Made by a program: the position numbers and the translations under genes | The notes under the pieces: model-generated | What the model was told of the DNA's origin: nothing | What the model saw: the letters and a program-made list of their open reading frames with translations, nothing else | Database searches by the model: none | In this document: positions 1-8,714 of the stretch, in pieces | How the letters are laid out: each line of letters starts with the position of its first letter | How positions within the stretch are numbered: the first letter of the stretch is position 1 | Source: Hyphomicrobiales bacterium | Lineage (GTDB): Bacteria > Pseudomonadota > Alphaproteobacteria > Rhizobiales > CAJQND01 | Assembly: GCA_028285595.1 (NCBI GenBank) | Contig: JANQOW010000136.1 | Coordinates: forward strand, 1-60,292 | DNA: 60,292 nt | Direction: 5' to 3'

Positions 1-430
1 GTCCAGCTCGGCACCCGCCTTAACGCGGACCTCATCGCCTACGATCTCAAACGCGGAAGACCCGCCCGTGATCTCATAGCTGAAGCTGTCGCCCGCATCA
101 GGATCAACGGTGGAGAGCTTGGCCACGACCGTTCCGGCTGCGCTGTTTTCCGCAACAGCGCCGCCGTCCACCAGAATATCAACAGGCGCCCCGTTGACGT
201 CCTCAAGGTCCACCGTCAGCGTCCTTGTTGAGGTGTTCCCGGCAGGGTCGGTGATTTCGATGGTCAGCTCATGGCTGGGGACATGCTCAAAGTCCAGCTC
301 GGCGCCCGGTCTGAGCTGGATCTCGTTCCCCACGATTTCAAACGCGGAAGACCCGTCGGCGATTTCGAAACTGAAGCCGTTTTGCGCGTCAGGCCGGCCC
401 GTTGAGAGGGTGGCCACCACGACGCCGGGC
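1..430 (-). repeat. Tandem repeat of a ~97-residue (about 291 bp) module
   Basis: The bases from 1 to about 140 recur, diverged, at about 292 to 430. Both copies encode GSSAFEIVG followed by a GAELD motif and the preceding AxxVVAxLST strand. The offset of about 291 bp (97 codons) is in frame, as expected for tandem cadherin-like domains in an adhesin. Only two copies are visible and the array probably continues past the left edge. Confidence 0.75.
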
Positions 431-729
431 GCGCCGTCTTCCGCGAGTGTCGTTTGCGCCTCGTCGGCAACCTGCTCACCTTCTTGCGGCGCCGCGTTGG
501 CCGCCGCGCCGCGGTCAGCGTCTTGCGCGTCGATGGGGGGGTCTGCCTCTTGAATGGCGTTGGTGTTCGGCAACACCATATCTTCGCGCTGCTCGGGGGC
601 TTCTTCCAGAACCAGATCGGTTACTGTGTCTTTAAGACCCGCGAGCGCGTCCTCAGGCGTTTCTTCCAAGAGGCCAAGAGACACCCGGTCTGAGCCGATT
701 GCATCAGCTTTTTGTTCAATGTCCGACAT
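1..729 (-). CDS. N-terminus of a large cadherin-repeat adhesin/RTX-like exported protein (partial)
   Basis: The reverse strand is open for 243 codons from the ATG at 729 to the window edge, so the gene continues to the left. The first ~90 residues are acidic and low in complexity, without a Sec signal peptide. After that come about 1.5 copies of a ~97-residue module rich in D, V and T, of the cadherin-like or Ig-like kind found in giant surface proteins (motifs VVAKLSTVDPDAGDSFSYEI, GSSAFEIVG, GAELDF). Absence of a signal peptide and a divergent type I exporter fit secretion by that system through a C-terminal signal outside the window. This is inference. No strong Shine-Dalgarno precedes the ATG, so the exact start is uncertain, but the reading frame is clear from the repeated module. 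Confidence 0.82.
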   Translation of the reverse strand, partial: MSDIEQKADAIGSDRVSLGLLEETPEDALAGLKDTVTDLVLEEAPEQREDMVLPNTNAIQEADPPIDAQDADRGAAANAAPQEGEQVADEAQTTLAEDGAPGVVVATLSTGRPDAQNGFSFEIADGSSAFEIVGNEIQLRPGAELDFEHVPSHELTIEITDPAGNTSTRTLTVDLEDVNGAPVDILVDGGAVAENSAAGTVVAKLSTVDPDAGDSFSYEITGGSSAFEIVGDEVRVKAGAELD

Positions 730-1004
730 GATTTTCGACGCCCGCCACAGATCACTGTTTTCAACTTTGGGCGGTATCTTGTCCGAAAGAGTTCAAATAT
801 CTCCTTTAGGTGGCCGTTGATCTGCCGTTTAAGTGTTCGCCTGGTTTACAAACAATAAATGCATGTTCTTTTCATTCTATCTTAAATAGAATAATGCAAT
901 TATAGATTGATAATTACTCGTGTACCTTCAAAAAATAGTTCATTAACCATGATTGGCTATTGTTGTCCGAGGGGAGGACGACGCGGGCATTTTCAGAGAT
1001 CACC
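730..1004. promoter_or_regulatory. AT-rich divergent promoter region between adhesin and exporter genes
   Basis: This 275-bp spacer between the divergent adhesin and ABC exporter genes becomes markedly AT-rich from about 830 to 960. It holds a perfect inverted repeat with 7-bp arms ATTCTAT and ATAGAAT at 874-892, separated by 5 bp. The size and symmetry suit an operator controlling one or both transcripts. A GGGGAGGA stretch at 971-978 resembles a Shine-Dalgarno but lies about 26 nt from the chosen ATG, which is too far to serve it. No -35/-10 pair could be assigned with confidence. Confidence 0.5.
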
Positions 1005-2789
1005 ATGCAAGACGAGACTTCAAAGCCGGATGCGCGGTTGGCTGAAGGAGCGCCTGCACCGACCGAAGCTGCACCGGGCGGCGCGAGCAGCTTCGTCTCC
1101 GATCTCTTGTCCTTGTTCTCCGGCCGCCAGGCGCTGGCACGCTCAACGGTTGTTTCCTCTTTCGTGATCAATGTTCTGGGCCTCGCCCTGCCTCTGGTCA
1201 TGCTTCAGGTTTACGACCGGATATTGGTCAATCAGTCCGTCGCCACACTCGGCTTTCTCATGATCGGCCTGGCCTCGGCCATTTTGATCGAAGCCGGCCT
1301 GAAGGTCATTCGCGCCTATTTGATGAGCTGGTCGGCCACCAAACAGAATTACGCGCAGAACCTGGAGGCCGTCTCCAGGGTGGTGCACGCGCCGCCCGAC
1401 CGGTTTGAAAAAGAAGCCTCCAACATCTGGATGGATCGCTTTGAATCCCTCGATCAGTTCAATGCGTTTTCCGCCGGCCAGTCGCGCCTGATCATCCTCG
1501 ATCTGCCGTTTGTGGCCATCTATCTGAGCGTGATCTTTCTGGTTGCGGGCTCTCTCGGCTTCGTTCTGTTGGGCCTGATCGGGCTGGTGGTTCTGGCCAT
1601 TGTGATCCGCGCCCAAGCCATGCGCCGGGTCCTGAAGGAGCAGCAGACCCACGACAGCCGCCGCGATGATTTCATTGCAGAGACGCTGCAGGGAATTGAA
1701 TCGGTAAAAAGCATGGCGATGGAGCCGCAGATGCAAAGGCGGTTCGAGCGCCTGCAGCAGACGAACTCCGGCATCTCGCACCAGAGTATATTGCTTAATG
1801 GCGAACTCCAGACCTACTCCCAACTGGTGGCGAACATCGTGCTGATTTCCATGGTTACGGTCGGCGCCGTGTCGGTGATCAATGGAACGCTGAGTGTCGG
1901 CACCCTGGCGTGCTGCACACTTTTGACCAGCAGGGTCATGCAGCCCGTGATGCGGGCCATTCAGGTCATTATGGAGATCCAGGGGGCCAAGCTCGACCGC
2001 GACAATGCAGATAAGCTCTTGGACCTGCCGGCCGTCGAGCCGGCCCCCGTCGCCCGATCCGACCGCGCGCCGGGCCGGATAGACCTGAAGGACGCCGGCT
2101 ACACGTACCAGGGCAGCGAAACGCCGGCCTTGGATGGGGTCAGCCTGACGGTTGCGCCGGGCGAGATTGTGGGCATTCGCGGAGAGCATGCCAGCGGCAA
2201 GTCAACACTCATCAAATTGATCTCCGGCGAGCTCGCCCCGACGGACGGAACCTGCCAGATCAACGGAAAGGACGCCCACACCCTCAACGCCTCCGAGCTG
2301 TCGCGCAACATGGTGTTCGTTTCGCAAGACAGCGCGATCTTCGAAGGCACGGTGATGGACAACATCTCCATGTTCAGGAGCGGACCGCAAGCGATCAAGA
2401 ATGCCCGCCGCGCCGCCCAGCTCATCGCTCTGGAAGACGATATCCACCGCATGCCAAAGGGCTATGACACGCCCATTGGACAAGGCATCACCGATGCTCT
2501 GCCGCGCGGCATGGTTCAACGCATCACAATCGCCCGTGCCCTGGCGGTCAACCCGTCGATCCTGTTGTTCGATGAAGCGAACTCAATGCTCGATATGCGC
2601 TCAGACAATGAGCTGCGAAAAGGGCTGATGAAACTGTCGGGCCATATGACGATCCTGCTGATTTCAAACAGACCGTCACTGCTGGCCATCGCCGATGCGT
2701 CCTATGTTCTGAAGAACGGGGTCCTGTCAGATCATAAGGCGACCGCTCCCAGCCGCCCGGCCCTGCCGGCTCAAGCAGCGCAAGGGTGA
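1005..2789 (+). CDS. Type I secretion ABC transporter, permease/ATPase subunit 1
   Basis: This 594-residue protein has an exporter-type membrane domain (about residues 60-330) and a C-terminal ATPase domain. Walker A is GEHASGKST (about 393-401) and Walker B is ILLFDEANS with its glutamate. The signature is LPRGM (about 499) instead of LSGGQ, and the H-loop histidine is asparagine (ISNRPS, about 555). It should sit in the inner membrane and export the neighbouring adhesin with the next two gene products. ATG 1005 was chosen over an in-frame TTG at 960 because an AGAGAT sequence precedes it at normal spacing. Its stop overlaps the start region of the next gene, so the two are co-translated and probably form a heterodimer. 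Confidence 0.88.
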   Translation: MQDETSKPDARLAEGAPAPTEAAPGGASSFVSDLLSLFSGRQALARSTVVSSFVINVLGLALPLVMLQVYDRILVNQSVATLGFLMIGLASAILIEAGLKVIRAYLMSWSATKQNYAQNLEAVSRVVHAPPDRFEKEASNIWMDRFESLDQFNAFSAGQSRLIILDLPFVAIYLSVIFLVAGSLGFVLLGLIGLVVLAIVIRAQAMRRVLKEQQTHDSRRDDFIAETLQGIESVKSMAMEPQMQRRFERLQQTNSGISHQSILLNGELQTYSQLVANIVLISMVTVGAVSVINGTLSVGTLACCTLLTSRVMQPVMRAIQVIMEIQGAKLDRDNADKLLDLPAVEPAPVARSDRAPGRIDLKDAGYTYQGSETPALDGVSLTVAPGEIVGIRGEHASGKSTLIKLISGELAPTDGTCQINGKDAHTLNASELSRNMVFVSQDSAIFEGTVMDNISMFRSGPQAIKNARRAAQLIALEDDIHRMPKGYDTPIGQGITDALPRGMVQRITIARALAVNPSILLFDEANSMLDMRSDNELRKGLMKLSGHMTILLISNRPSLLAIADASYVLKNGVLSDHKATAPSRPALPAQAAQG

Positions 2790-2791
2790 CC

Positions 2792-5011
2792 ATGACGGAC
2801 GTGGCTGAACACAAAACCGAGCAGGCCGAGGGCTCCAATCCCGTGCACTCCATGCACGGGAAGCTGAAGGAGACCTTCAACAGCGCACGCGACGAGAAGG
2901 TTGATGAAACCTCCCCGGCCGGCGCGTGTCTGAAACCCTTGCTTCTCGCTCTGGGCTGGAGCGGCGAAGAGCGGCATCTGATTGAAGCGCTGCCCCACTT
3001 TGACCGCGTCTGCGATCTGGAAGGTTTGCGGGCGGTGCTGGCCGCGCTCAACTATAAATCCACAAAGCGCGCTGTCCCGCTCGGCGCCCTGAAGCCTTCC
3101 ATGCTCCCGTGTCTTCTGGTTGAGGACGACAACGTCTCTATCGTGATGGAGAGCGCCGGCGGCGGCAGGTTCATGGTGTTTGATGGAAAACAGGGTGAAC
3201 TGACCGAAATCGCAACGCCCGGCCGGTCTGGCGAGGTTTATCTCATCCACAATGTGGACAGTGCACTGGCACACACCGAGATCCAAAAGACCGGCTGGTT
3301 TCAGACCGTGTTGGCAAAATTCCGTCCCACGTTCGCCACTCTGCTGGTCTTGTCCTTAGGCATCAACCTGCTCGCGCTGATGGTCCCGGTCTATATTATG
3401 GCGGTGTATCAGGTTGCGATCGGCACCAAGTCGCTGCTGACGCTGGCCTCCCTGCTGGGAGGAGCGCTTCTTATTCTGAGCGCGGAGGTGAGCCTGCGCA
3501 TCATTCGCAGCCGGGCCATCGCCTACCTTGGCGCGCGCGTGGAAAGCTTGGTGACCTTAAGCGCGTTCCAGCAACTGCTGTTCTTACCCATTGACGCCAC
3601 CGAGACGGCCAGCATTGCAACCCAGGTGACGCGGCTGAAGCAGTATCAGAACGTCAAGGGCCTGTTCACCGGGTCGCTGGCGGTCGCCATATTGGACCTG
3701 CCGTTCATCTCGCTGTTTATCATCGCAACTTTTATCATTGGCGGGCCGCTCGGCTTCATCCCGGCAGCGTTGGTGCTGATGTATATCGCGCTTGCGGCGT
3801 TCTCCATTCCCGTGGCCGGCAAGCACATGCGCTTGGCCGGCGGCGCCAAGACACAGATGCGCAACTTCCTTATGGAGACAACGGGCAAGCACAGAAGCAT
3901 CCGTGATGCAGGGGCCGAAGATGTCTGGCTCAAACGGTTCGAAAGGCTTGCGGGCCACCAACTCCTCACCCAATTCAAGGCGCAGAACTTCAACGTCACA
4001 ATTCAAACCGTTGCCAGCGCGTTGATGCTGATGGCCGGTGCCGCGACGGTGGGTGTGGGCTGCCTGCTGGCGATGGAGGGTGCGGTGTCCATGGGCGCGC
4101 TCATCGGTGCAACCACCATGGTGTGGCGCGGTCTGGCGCCGATCCAGTCCGCGTTCCTGGGTCTCAGCCGCCTTGGCCAATCCATGGACAGCTTAAAGCA
4201 GATCAATCAGTTGATGCGGCTCGATCTGGAGCGCCACCCCGGCCGGCACGCCACCATCTACCGGGCGTTTAAGGGGAAGATCTCGCTGGTTGGCGTAAGC
4301 CTGCGGTACGCGGGCCAGACCGAGACGGCCCTCAGCGGCATATCGCTCAAGATCAAGGCCGGTGAAACCATAGCGGTTACAGGCAATAGCGGCTCCGGCA
4401 AGTCGACTTTGCTGAAAGTGATATCGGGCCTTTACCGTCCCCAAGTCGGGTCGATCTTGATCGACGATCTCCACATACGCCAACTCGACATGGGCGAACT
4501 GCGCCATGCCATCGGGATCGTACCGCAAAAGCCCTCCTTCTTCTATGGCACCATCGCTCAGAACATACGGCTCGCGCACCCCACGGCCACTGATGCTGAG
4601 ATCGAAGAGGCGCTGGCGATGACCGGCATCCTCGATCAGGTCAATGAACTGGAGGATGGAGTGAACTTCCGCCTCATGGGTAATCGGGAAACCCAGTTCT
4701 CCGAAGGCTTCCTCAAACAACTCATGCTGACGCGCGCATTTGTCAAACAGCCCTCCCTGTTCCTGCTGGATGAGCCGGGGGCGCAACTGGATCTTGCCGG
4801 CGACGAAGCTTTCGTCAAAGCCCTTCGGCGCCAAAAGGGCAAGGCAACCACCGTTATGGTCACCTCGCGCCCGTCCCACATGCGCTTGGCCGACCGTGTG
4901 ATCGTGCTGGAGCGCGGCCGGATTGTTCTGCAAGGGCCGCCCGATGAGGTTGTTCCGCGGCTTCTGAACCAAACGAAAGCACCCGAGTCTAATTTGAAAG
5001 CGGCGGGATAA
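2792..5011 (+). CDS. Type I secretion ABC transporter, subunit 2 with C39-like N-terminal domain
   Basis: This 739-residue protein has an N-terminal ~150-residue domain resembling the C39-peptidase-like domain of RTX exporters. I see no Cys/His pair at the peptidase positions, so it is probably a non-cleaving docking domain. A six-helix membrane domain (about 165-440) and an ATPase domain follow. Walker A is GNSGSGKST (about 531-539) and Walker B is LFLLDEPGA. The signature is degenerate, FSEGF (about 636), and the H-loop position is serine (VTSRPS, about 692). ATG 2792 follows AAGG at good spacing; an upstream GTG at 2786 overlaps the previous stop. The gene lies within the three-gene secretion operon. 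Confidence 0.9.
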   Translation: MTDVAEHKTEQAEGSNPVHSMHGKLKETFNSARDEKVDETSPAGACLKPLLLALGWSGEERHLIEALPHFDRVCDLEGLRAVLAALNYKSTKRAVPLGALKPSMLPCLLVEDDNVSIVMESAGGGRFMVFDGKQGELTEIATPGRSGEVYLIHNVDSALAHTEIQKTGWFQTVLAKFRPTFATLLVLSLGINLLALMVPVYIMAVYQVAIGTKSLLTLASLLGGALLILSAEVSLRIIRSRAIAYLGARVESLVTLSAFQQLLFLPIDATETASIATQVTRLKQYQNVKGLFTGSLAVAILDLPFISLFIIATFIIGGPLGFIPAALVLMYIALAAFSIPVAGKHMRLAGGAKTQMRNFLMETTGKHRSIRDAGAEDVWLKRFERLAGHQLLTQFKAQNFNVTIQTVASALMLMAGAATVGVGCLLAMEGAVSMGALIGATTMVWRGLAPIQSAFLGLSRLGQSMDSLKQINQLMRLDLERHPGRHATIYRAFKGKISLVGVSLRYAGQTETALSGISLKIKAGETIAVTGNSGSGKSTLLKVISGLYRPQVGSILIDDLHIRQLDMGELRHAIGIVPQKPSFFYGTIAQNIRLAHPTATDAEIEEALAMTGILDQVNELEDGVNFRLMGNRETQFSEGFLKQLMLTRAFVKQPSLFLLDEPGAQLDLAGDEAFVKALRRQKGKATTVMVTSRPSHMRLADRVIVLERGRIVLQGPPDEVVPRLLNQTKAPESNLKAAG

Positions 5012-5043
5012 GGTGTGCCCCCACCGGGAAGAGAGTGAGTAAG

Positions 5044-6399
5044 ATGCCCATCTTCAAATCGAAAAAGACACAAAACGCCGGAGCCGAACGCGATGGGCTG
5101 AGCGGAAAGAAGCTCACATTCCCTCTCGCGCTAGAGGATGGGCGTGTGCCTGGATTGCTCCAGAACATTGCGTTTGTGGCCGGTTCGCTCGTGGTGCTGG
5201 GCGTTGTCTGGTCGAGCGTTGCGCAGATCCGCGAGCTGGCGGTCGGACACGGCGAGGTTGTTCCGGCGCGCGCCGTCAAGAACGCTCACCACCTTGAAGG
5301 GGGGATCGTTGATGTCGTCTTGGTTGAAGAGGGTCAATCCGTCATCCAAGGAACGCCGTTGTTGCGGCTGCGGCACAACGCGGCCGAGAGCGATCTTGAG
5401 CAACTTGAGATCCAATCAGCGTCGCTGAAGATGCAGGAAAAGCGTTTGCGCGCGCTCCTGCGCGGAGAGCGCTTCGAGATCAGCGCGGCAGAGAAACGCT
5501 ATCCGGACTTGGTCCGCGATCAGCTTGATCTCTACGATGCTCAGCGGGCGCTGTATGAGCAGGAAGAACGGACCCTGCAAGCCCGGGTCGATCAGAGGGT
5601 GTCTGAGTACGCCTCCCTGGTGGAGGAAATCGCAAGTGCCCGGCGGGCCGTGGACTTGACCCGCGAACGCGTAAACTCAGTGAGAAGTCTGAACGACAAG
5701 AAAGTGGTCGCCCGCAAGGAGCTGCAGGAAATCCTGGTCGACCATGAAGAGAATGTGACCAAGCATATCGCCCTGGTGGGGCGGCGCAATGCCATGCAAA
5801 CGAATATCGAGGAAGCCCGCTCGCTTCAGCTTGAAGCCAAGGTCAAGATCCAGAAGAGATATGTTGAGGAGCTGGCAAAGGTCTCCGCGGAACTCGCCCA
5901 GTTGGAGCATGCGATTGCAAAGCAGAATGACCTGGTGAACCGCCTGATCGTGCGCTCGCCCTCTGCCGGCGTCATCAATCATCTGGCGTTCCGGACCCGG
6001 GGCGAGGTCATAAAGGCCGGCGATCTCGTTGCGAAAATCGTCCCCACGGGCAATGACATTGTCGCCGAGGTGCGCCTGAGCCCTCGAGACATCGGTCACG
6101 TGAACGTGGGTGATGAGGCGGAAATCAAGATCTCCACGTTCGACCCGAATGTCTTCGGTGTGGTTCCGGGCAAAGTCACCAAGTTGTCGGCCAGCACGTT
6201 TCAGTCCGAACAGGGCGAGGTTTACTATAAGGCCACGCTCAAAATGGCCCGGCTCTCGGTGAGCGCATCAGGGATCACCCATCGCATCACACCGGGCATG
6301 GTGGTCCAGGCAGATGTGGTGACGGGGCGCAAATCGTTGGTTCAGTATCTCTTGAAGCCCATCTACAACTCTTTGGACGTCGCGTTCACCGAACGCTGA
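5044..6399 (+). CDS. HlyD-family type I secretion periplasmic adaptor
   Basis: This 451-residue membrane fusion protein has a short cytoplasmic N-terminus and one membrane helix (about 42-60). A lipoyl/barrel-sandwich half-motif follows (HHLEGGIVDVVLVEEGQSV), then a long coiled-coil region rich in E, R and L (about 115-300). The second lipoyl half (IVRSPSAGVINHLAF) and a beta-barrel domain close it. It would link the two ABC subunits to a TolC-like outer-membrane channel, which is not encoded here. ATG 5044 was preferred over GTG 5035 because GGAAGAG ends about 10 nt before the ATG but abuts the GTG. It starts 32 nt after the second ABC gene, completing the operon. Confidence 0.92.
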   Translation: MPIFKSKKTQNAGAERDGLSGKKLTFPLALEDGRVPGLLQNIAFVAGSLVVLGVVWSSVAQIRELAVGHGEVVPARAVKNAHHLEGGIVDVVLVEEGQSVIQGTPLLRLRHNAAESDLEQLEIQSASLKMQEKRLRALLRGERFEISAAEKRYPDLVRDQLDLYDAQRALYEQEERTLQARVDQRVSEYASLVEEIASARRAVDLTRERVNSVRSLNDKKVVARKELQEILVDHEENVTKHIALVGRRNAMQTNIEEARSLQLEAKVKIQKRYVEELAKVSAELAQLEHAIAKQNDLVNRLIVRSPSAGVINHLAFRTRGEVIKAGDLVAKIVPTGNDIVAEVRLSPRDIGHVNVGDEAEIKISTFDPNVFGVVPGKVTKLSASTFQSEQGEVYYKATLKMARLSVSASGITHRITPGMVVQADVVTGRKSLVQYLLKPIYNSLDVAFTER

Positions 6400-6530
6400 T
6401 CCAAGCTGACTTCAAGAATGGCAGGTTAACCCCTGCTTGTTGCGAGGCGCGACCGCAACGCGCTTTTGCTCTTAATAGAAATGGTGTAGCGTCCAGCCGG
6501 TGAGTGTTTGGCAATGAGGGCGTAGAGACC

Positions 6531-7811
6531 ATGGTGCCGGGGGGCTTTAAGCATATAATCCCAATTGTGCTCCTGGCGGCCGGACTGTGCCTCAATGTGC
6601 CGTCCGCATCGGCCTATGTGTTCGGCAAGGACGACCGGGTTCCCCTTCCCAGCTCCCTGGACCACCTCAAGTACAAGATTGGGTTTCTCTATACATTCAG
6701 CGGAAGATACGGCTGCACCGCCTCCTGCGTTGCGGAAGACACAATCCTCACGGCGGCACACTGCGTGTTGGGCGGCCGCGGAAAACGCTCGGCCAAACCG
6801 GCGACGGATCTGAAGTTCTACCTGCCGAACAAATATGTGAAGGGCAACTTTGTTTCAGCCGATGTCTTGCACACCGGCGATTATCTGCCCCGCAACGTGC
6901 TGTCCGGCGTCGGGGGCAAGCGCACCTACAATGGCCGCAACTCAACGCTCGACTGGGCCTTTGTGAAATTGAGCTCCAAAGCCTGCAAGCGCGGCAGCCT
7001 TCCTCTCAAATCCCTGAAGATGGGGGAGATCGCAAAGGCTGGAAAAACCGGCAAACTGATGGAAGTGGCCTTTCACGGCGACAAGAAGTTCGGCGAAACC
7101 CTCTTCTACACCGACAATTGCCGCCTAAAGGGCGTTGGCACAAAGCGCCAGCGCGCACGGGTGGCGAAGACCATCCGGCACACCTGCGATCTGGTGCAAG
7201 GGGCGTCCGGGTCGCCGCTTTTGATGAACGTGGACGGAAAACTGTCCATCGTCGGGCTCAATGTGGCAGAGCGCTACACCCAACGCTACCTGCGCCGCGG
7301 CAAGAAGATCATCAAATATTATAAGCGCAAGCCGTCCTACAATCTGGCAGTGCACCCTTCGGCCTTCATCGACCACCTTGAGCAACTGTCTCCCGTGAAG
7401 CTTGTGCTCGGCAAACGCCGGTTGGAGCAGATCCAGCAGGCCCTGAAGGAGCGCAAACTCTATTCGGGAACCATTGACGGTGTGTTTGGGCCGGCCACCC
7501 GCAACGCGATCCGAAAGTTCCAAAAAACCCAAGACCACCCCGTCCTCGGGATGCCCACGGTGAGCTTGTGGCAGCAGATCGGGACATCCTCCGTGGCCAC
7601 CAGTGAGGAAAAGCCGAAACGGCAACTCACCGAGCTTGAACGCCTTAGCAAGAAACGGCTCACCCTGTCGGGCAAAGCCAGGAACGAGCTGACCTTGGAA
7701 ATCTACCGCCGGCGAATGGAACAGGTGACCGCCGTGCAAGAGGAGTGGGCCCGCAAGAATGCGCCCACATCAGGCGAACTCAAGCCCTCCGCTCCGGTGC
7801 CCACCCACTAG
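6531..7811 (+). CDS. Secreted trypsin-like serine protease with C-terminal peptidoglycan-binding domain
   Basis: The 426-residue precursor starts with a clear signal peptide (about residues 1-28, ending PSASA). A chymotrypsin-fold domain follows with all three catalytic residues visible: His77 in LTAAHC, Asp141 in TLDWAFVKL and Ser226 in GASGSP. Several cysteines could form disulfides. Residues about 305-360 match a PG_binding_1 repeat (KLYSGTIDGVFGPATRNAIRKFQ), which would hold the enzyme at the cell wall. The C-terminus is charged and helical. ATG 6531 fits the signal peptide; a longer GTG start at 6504 would spoil it. The substrate is unknown, but the neighbouring genes also encode exported proteases. 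Confidence 0.86.
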   Translation: MVPGGFKHIIPIVLLAAGLCLNVPSASAYVFGKDDRVPLPSSLDHLKYKIGFLYTFSGRYGCTASCVAEDTILTAAHCVLGGRGKRSAKPATDLKFYLPNKYVKGNFVSADVLHTGDYLPRNVLSGVGGKRTYNGRNSTLDWAFVKLSSKACKRGSLPLKSLKMGEIAKAGKTGKLMEVAFHGDKKFGETLFYTDNCRLKGVGTKRQRARVAKTIRHTCDLVQGASGSPLLMNVDGKLSIVGLNVAERYTQRYLRRGKKIIKYYKRKPSYNLAVHPSAFIDHLEQLSPVKLVLGKRRLEQIQQALKERKLYSGTIDGVFGPATRNAIRKFQKTQDHPVLGMPTVSLWQQIGTSSVATSEEKPKRQLTELERLSKKRLTLSGKARNELTLEIYRRRMEQVTAVQEEWARKNAPTSGELKPSAPVPTH

Positions 7812-7822
7812 AGCTGCTCTAG
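7808..7822. terminator. Perfect inverted repeat over the protease stop codon
   Basis: Seven-base arms CTAGAGC and GCTCTAG flank a single central T, and the TAG stop codon at 7809-7811 lies inside the left arm. No T-run follows, so it is at best a weak or Rho-assisted end signal. It belongs to a recurring TAGAGC-at-stop pattern also seen at 13407, 29482 (minus strand) and 57064. Confidence 0.35.
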
Positions 7823-7831
7823 ACCCGTCAT

Positions 7832-7873
7832 CTGATCTGGATCAATACTCCGCCGATCCTTCGCACCTATCAT
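7832..7873 (+). promoter_or_regulatory. FNR/FixK-type box with class II-spaced -10 element before the FNT gene
   Basis: CTGATCTGGATCAA at 7832-7845 matches the FNR/Anr/FixK consensus TTGAT-N4-ATCAA in 9 of 10 fixed positions. A TATCAT hexamer at 7868-7873 sits where a -10 element belongs if the box is centred at -41.5, placing transcription start near 7880. That geometry is the classical activator arrangement for FNR-family proteins. It would give a ~22-nt leader ending in AGGAAGG before ATG 7902. The regulator is not encoded in this window. Confidence 0.68.
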
Positions 7874-7901
7874 CGCGGGTCCCTGGACCGAGGAAGGTGC
7901 G

Positions 7902-8693
7902 ATGTCGGCGAACCCAACGGGGCTTGATCCTTATAAGCCCTCTGAAATTGCGGTGCTGGTTGAAGCGGCAGGTGTTGTGAAGGCAAGGCTGCCGGTCACG
8001 CAAATGGCAACGCTGGCGGTTTTGGCCGGCCTCTTCATCGGCCTTGGCGCGGCCGCCTTCACACAAACCATGACCGGCGTTGATGCGGCGGCGGGCCCCT
8101 ATCGCATTCTGGGCGGCGCGGTGTTTTCTCTTGGCCTCATCTTGGTGGTCGTCGGCGGTGCGGAGCTGTTCACCGGCAATGCACTCATGGTCATGGCGGC
8201 GGTCGACCGCCGGATCACCCTGGCTGAGCTGGGCCGCAGTTGGCTGATTGTCTATGTGGGCAATTTTGTCGGCGCGTTTGGCTTGGCGCTGGCCTTTTCC
8301 TTCTCGGGCGTCTTGAGCGGGGCGGTCGGCCAGACCGCGATGAACATTGCCGAGGCCAAGGTGGCGTTAGGGCCCATTGAGGCAGTGGTGCGCGGTATTC
8401 TCTGCAATATGCTGGTCTGCCTTGCGGTCTGGCTGGCCCTCGCCGCGAGGACGGTCACCGGAAAGATCCTGGCCATCCTGTGGCCCATCACCAGCTTCGT
8501 GGCTCTTGGTCTCGAACATTCAGTGGCAAACATGTATCTTCTTCCGCAGGGCATTCTTGCAGGCGCCGCCATTGGGCCGGGGGCCATCGTCCAGAACTTG
8601 GCGCTGGTGACCCTGGGCAATATCGTAGGGGGCGCTGGCGGGGTCGCGCTGACCTATCGCCTGGCCTACGGGCCCGCAAAGCCCGCACCCTAA
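7902..8693 (+). CDS. Formate/nitrite transporter (FNT) family channel
   Basis: This 263-residue integral membrane protein has about six helices. The family hallmarks are ELFTGNALM in the first half and GILCNMLVCLAVW and EHSVANMY in the second. FNT proteins (FocA, NirC, HSC) are pentameric inner-membrane channels for formate, nitrite or hydrosulfide. I cannot decide the substrate from sequence; no formate lyase or nitrite reductase gene is nearby. A strong AGGAAGG precedes the ATG. The upstream FNR-like box fits the oxygen-responsive expression typical of the family. The next gene follows after 21 nt, so the channel is probably co-transcribed with an FHA-like protease and an MFS carrier. Confidence 0.9.
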   Translation: MSANPTGLDPYKPSEIAVLVEAAGVVKARLPVTQMATLAVLAGLFIGLGAAAFTQTMTGVDAAAGPYRILGGAVFSLGLILVVVGGAELFTGNALMVMAAVDRRITLAELGRSWLIVYVGNFVGAFGLALAFSFSGVLSGAVGQTAMNIAEAKVALGPIEAVVRGILCNMLVCLAVWLALAARTVTGKILAILWPITSFVALGLEHSVANMYLLPQGILAGAAIGPGAIVQNLALVTLGNIVGGAGGVALTYRLAYGPAKPAP

Positions 8694-8714
8694 CTGGCGC
8701 ATAACGGGCATTCG

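Noticed and set aside
960..1004. TTG start extending the first ABC gene by 15 residues
   Set aside because: ATG 1005 has a ribosome-like sequence at normal spacing; the TTG extension has no family-like residues.
6421..6436. Stem-loop GCAGG/CCTGC after the HlyD gene as a terminator
   Set aside because: Only 5 bp and no T-run; too weak to call.
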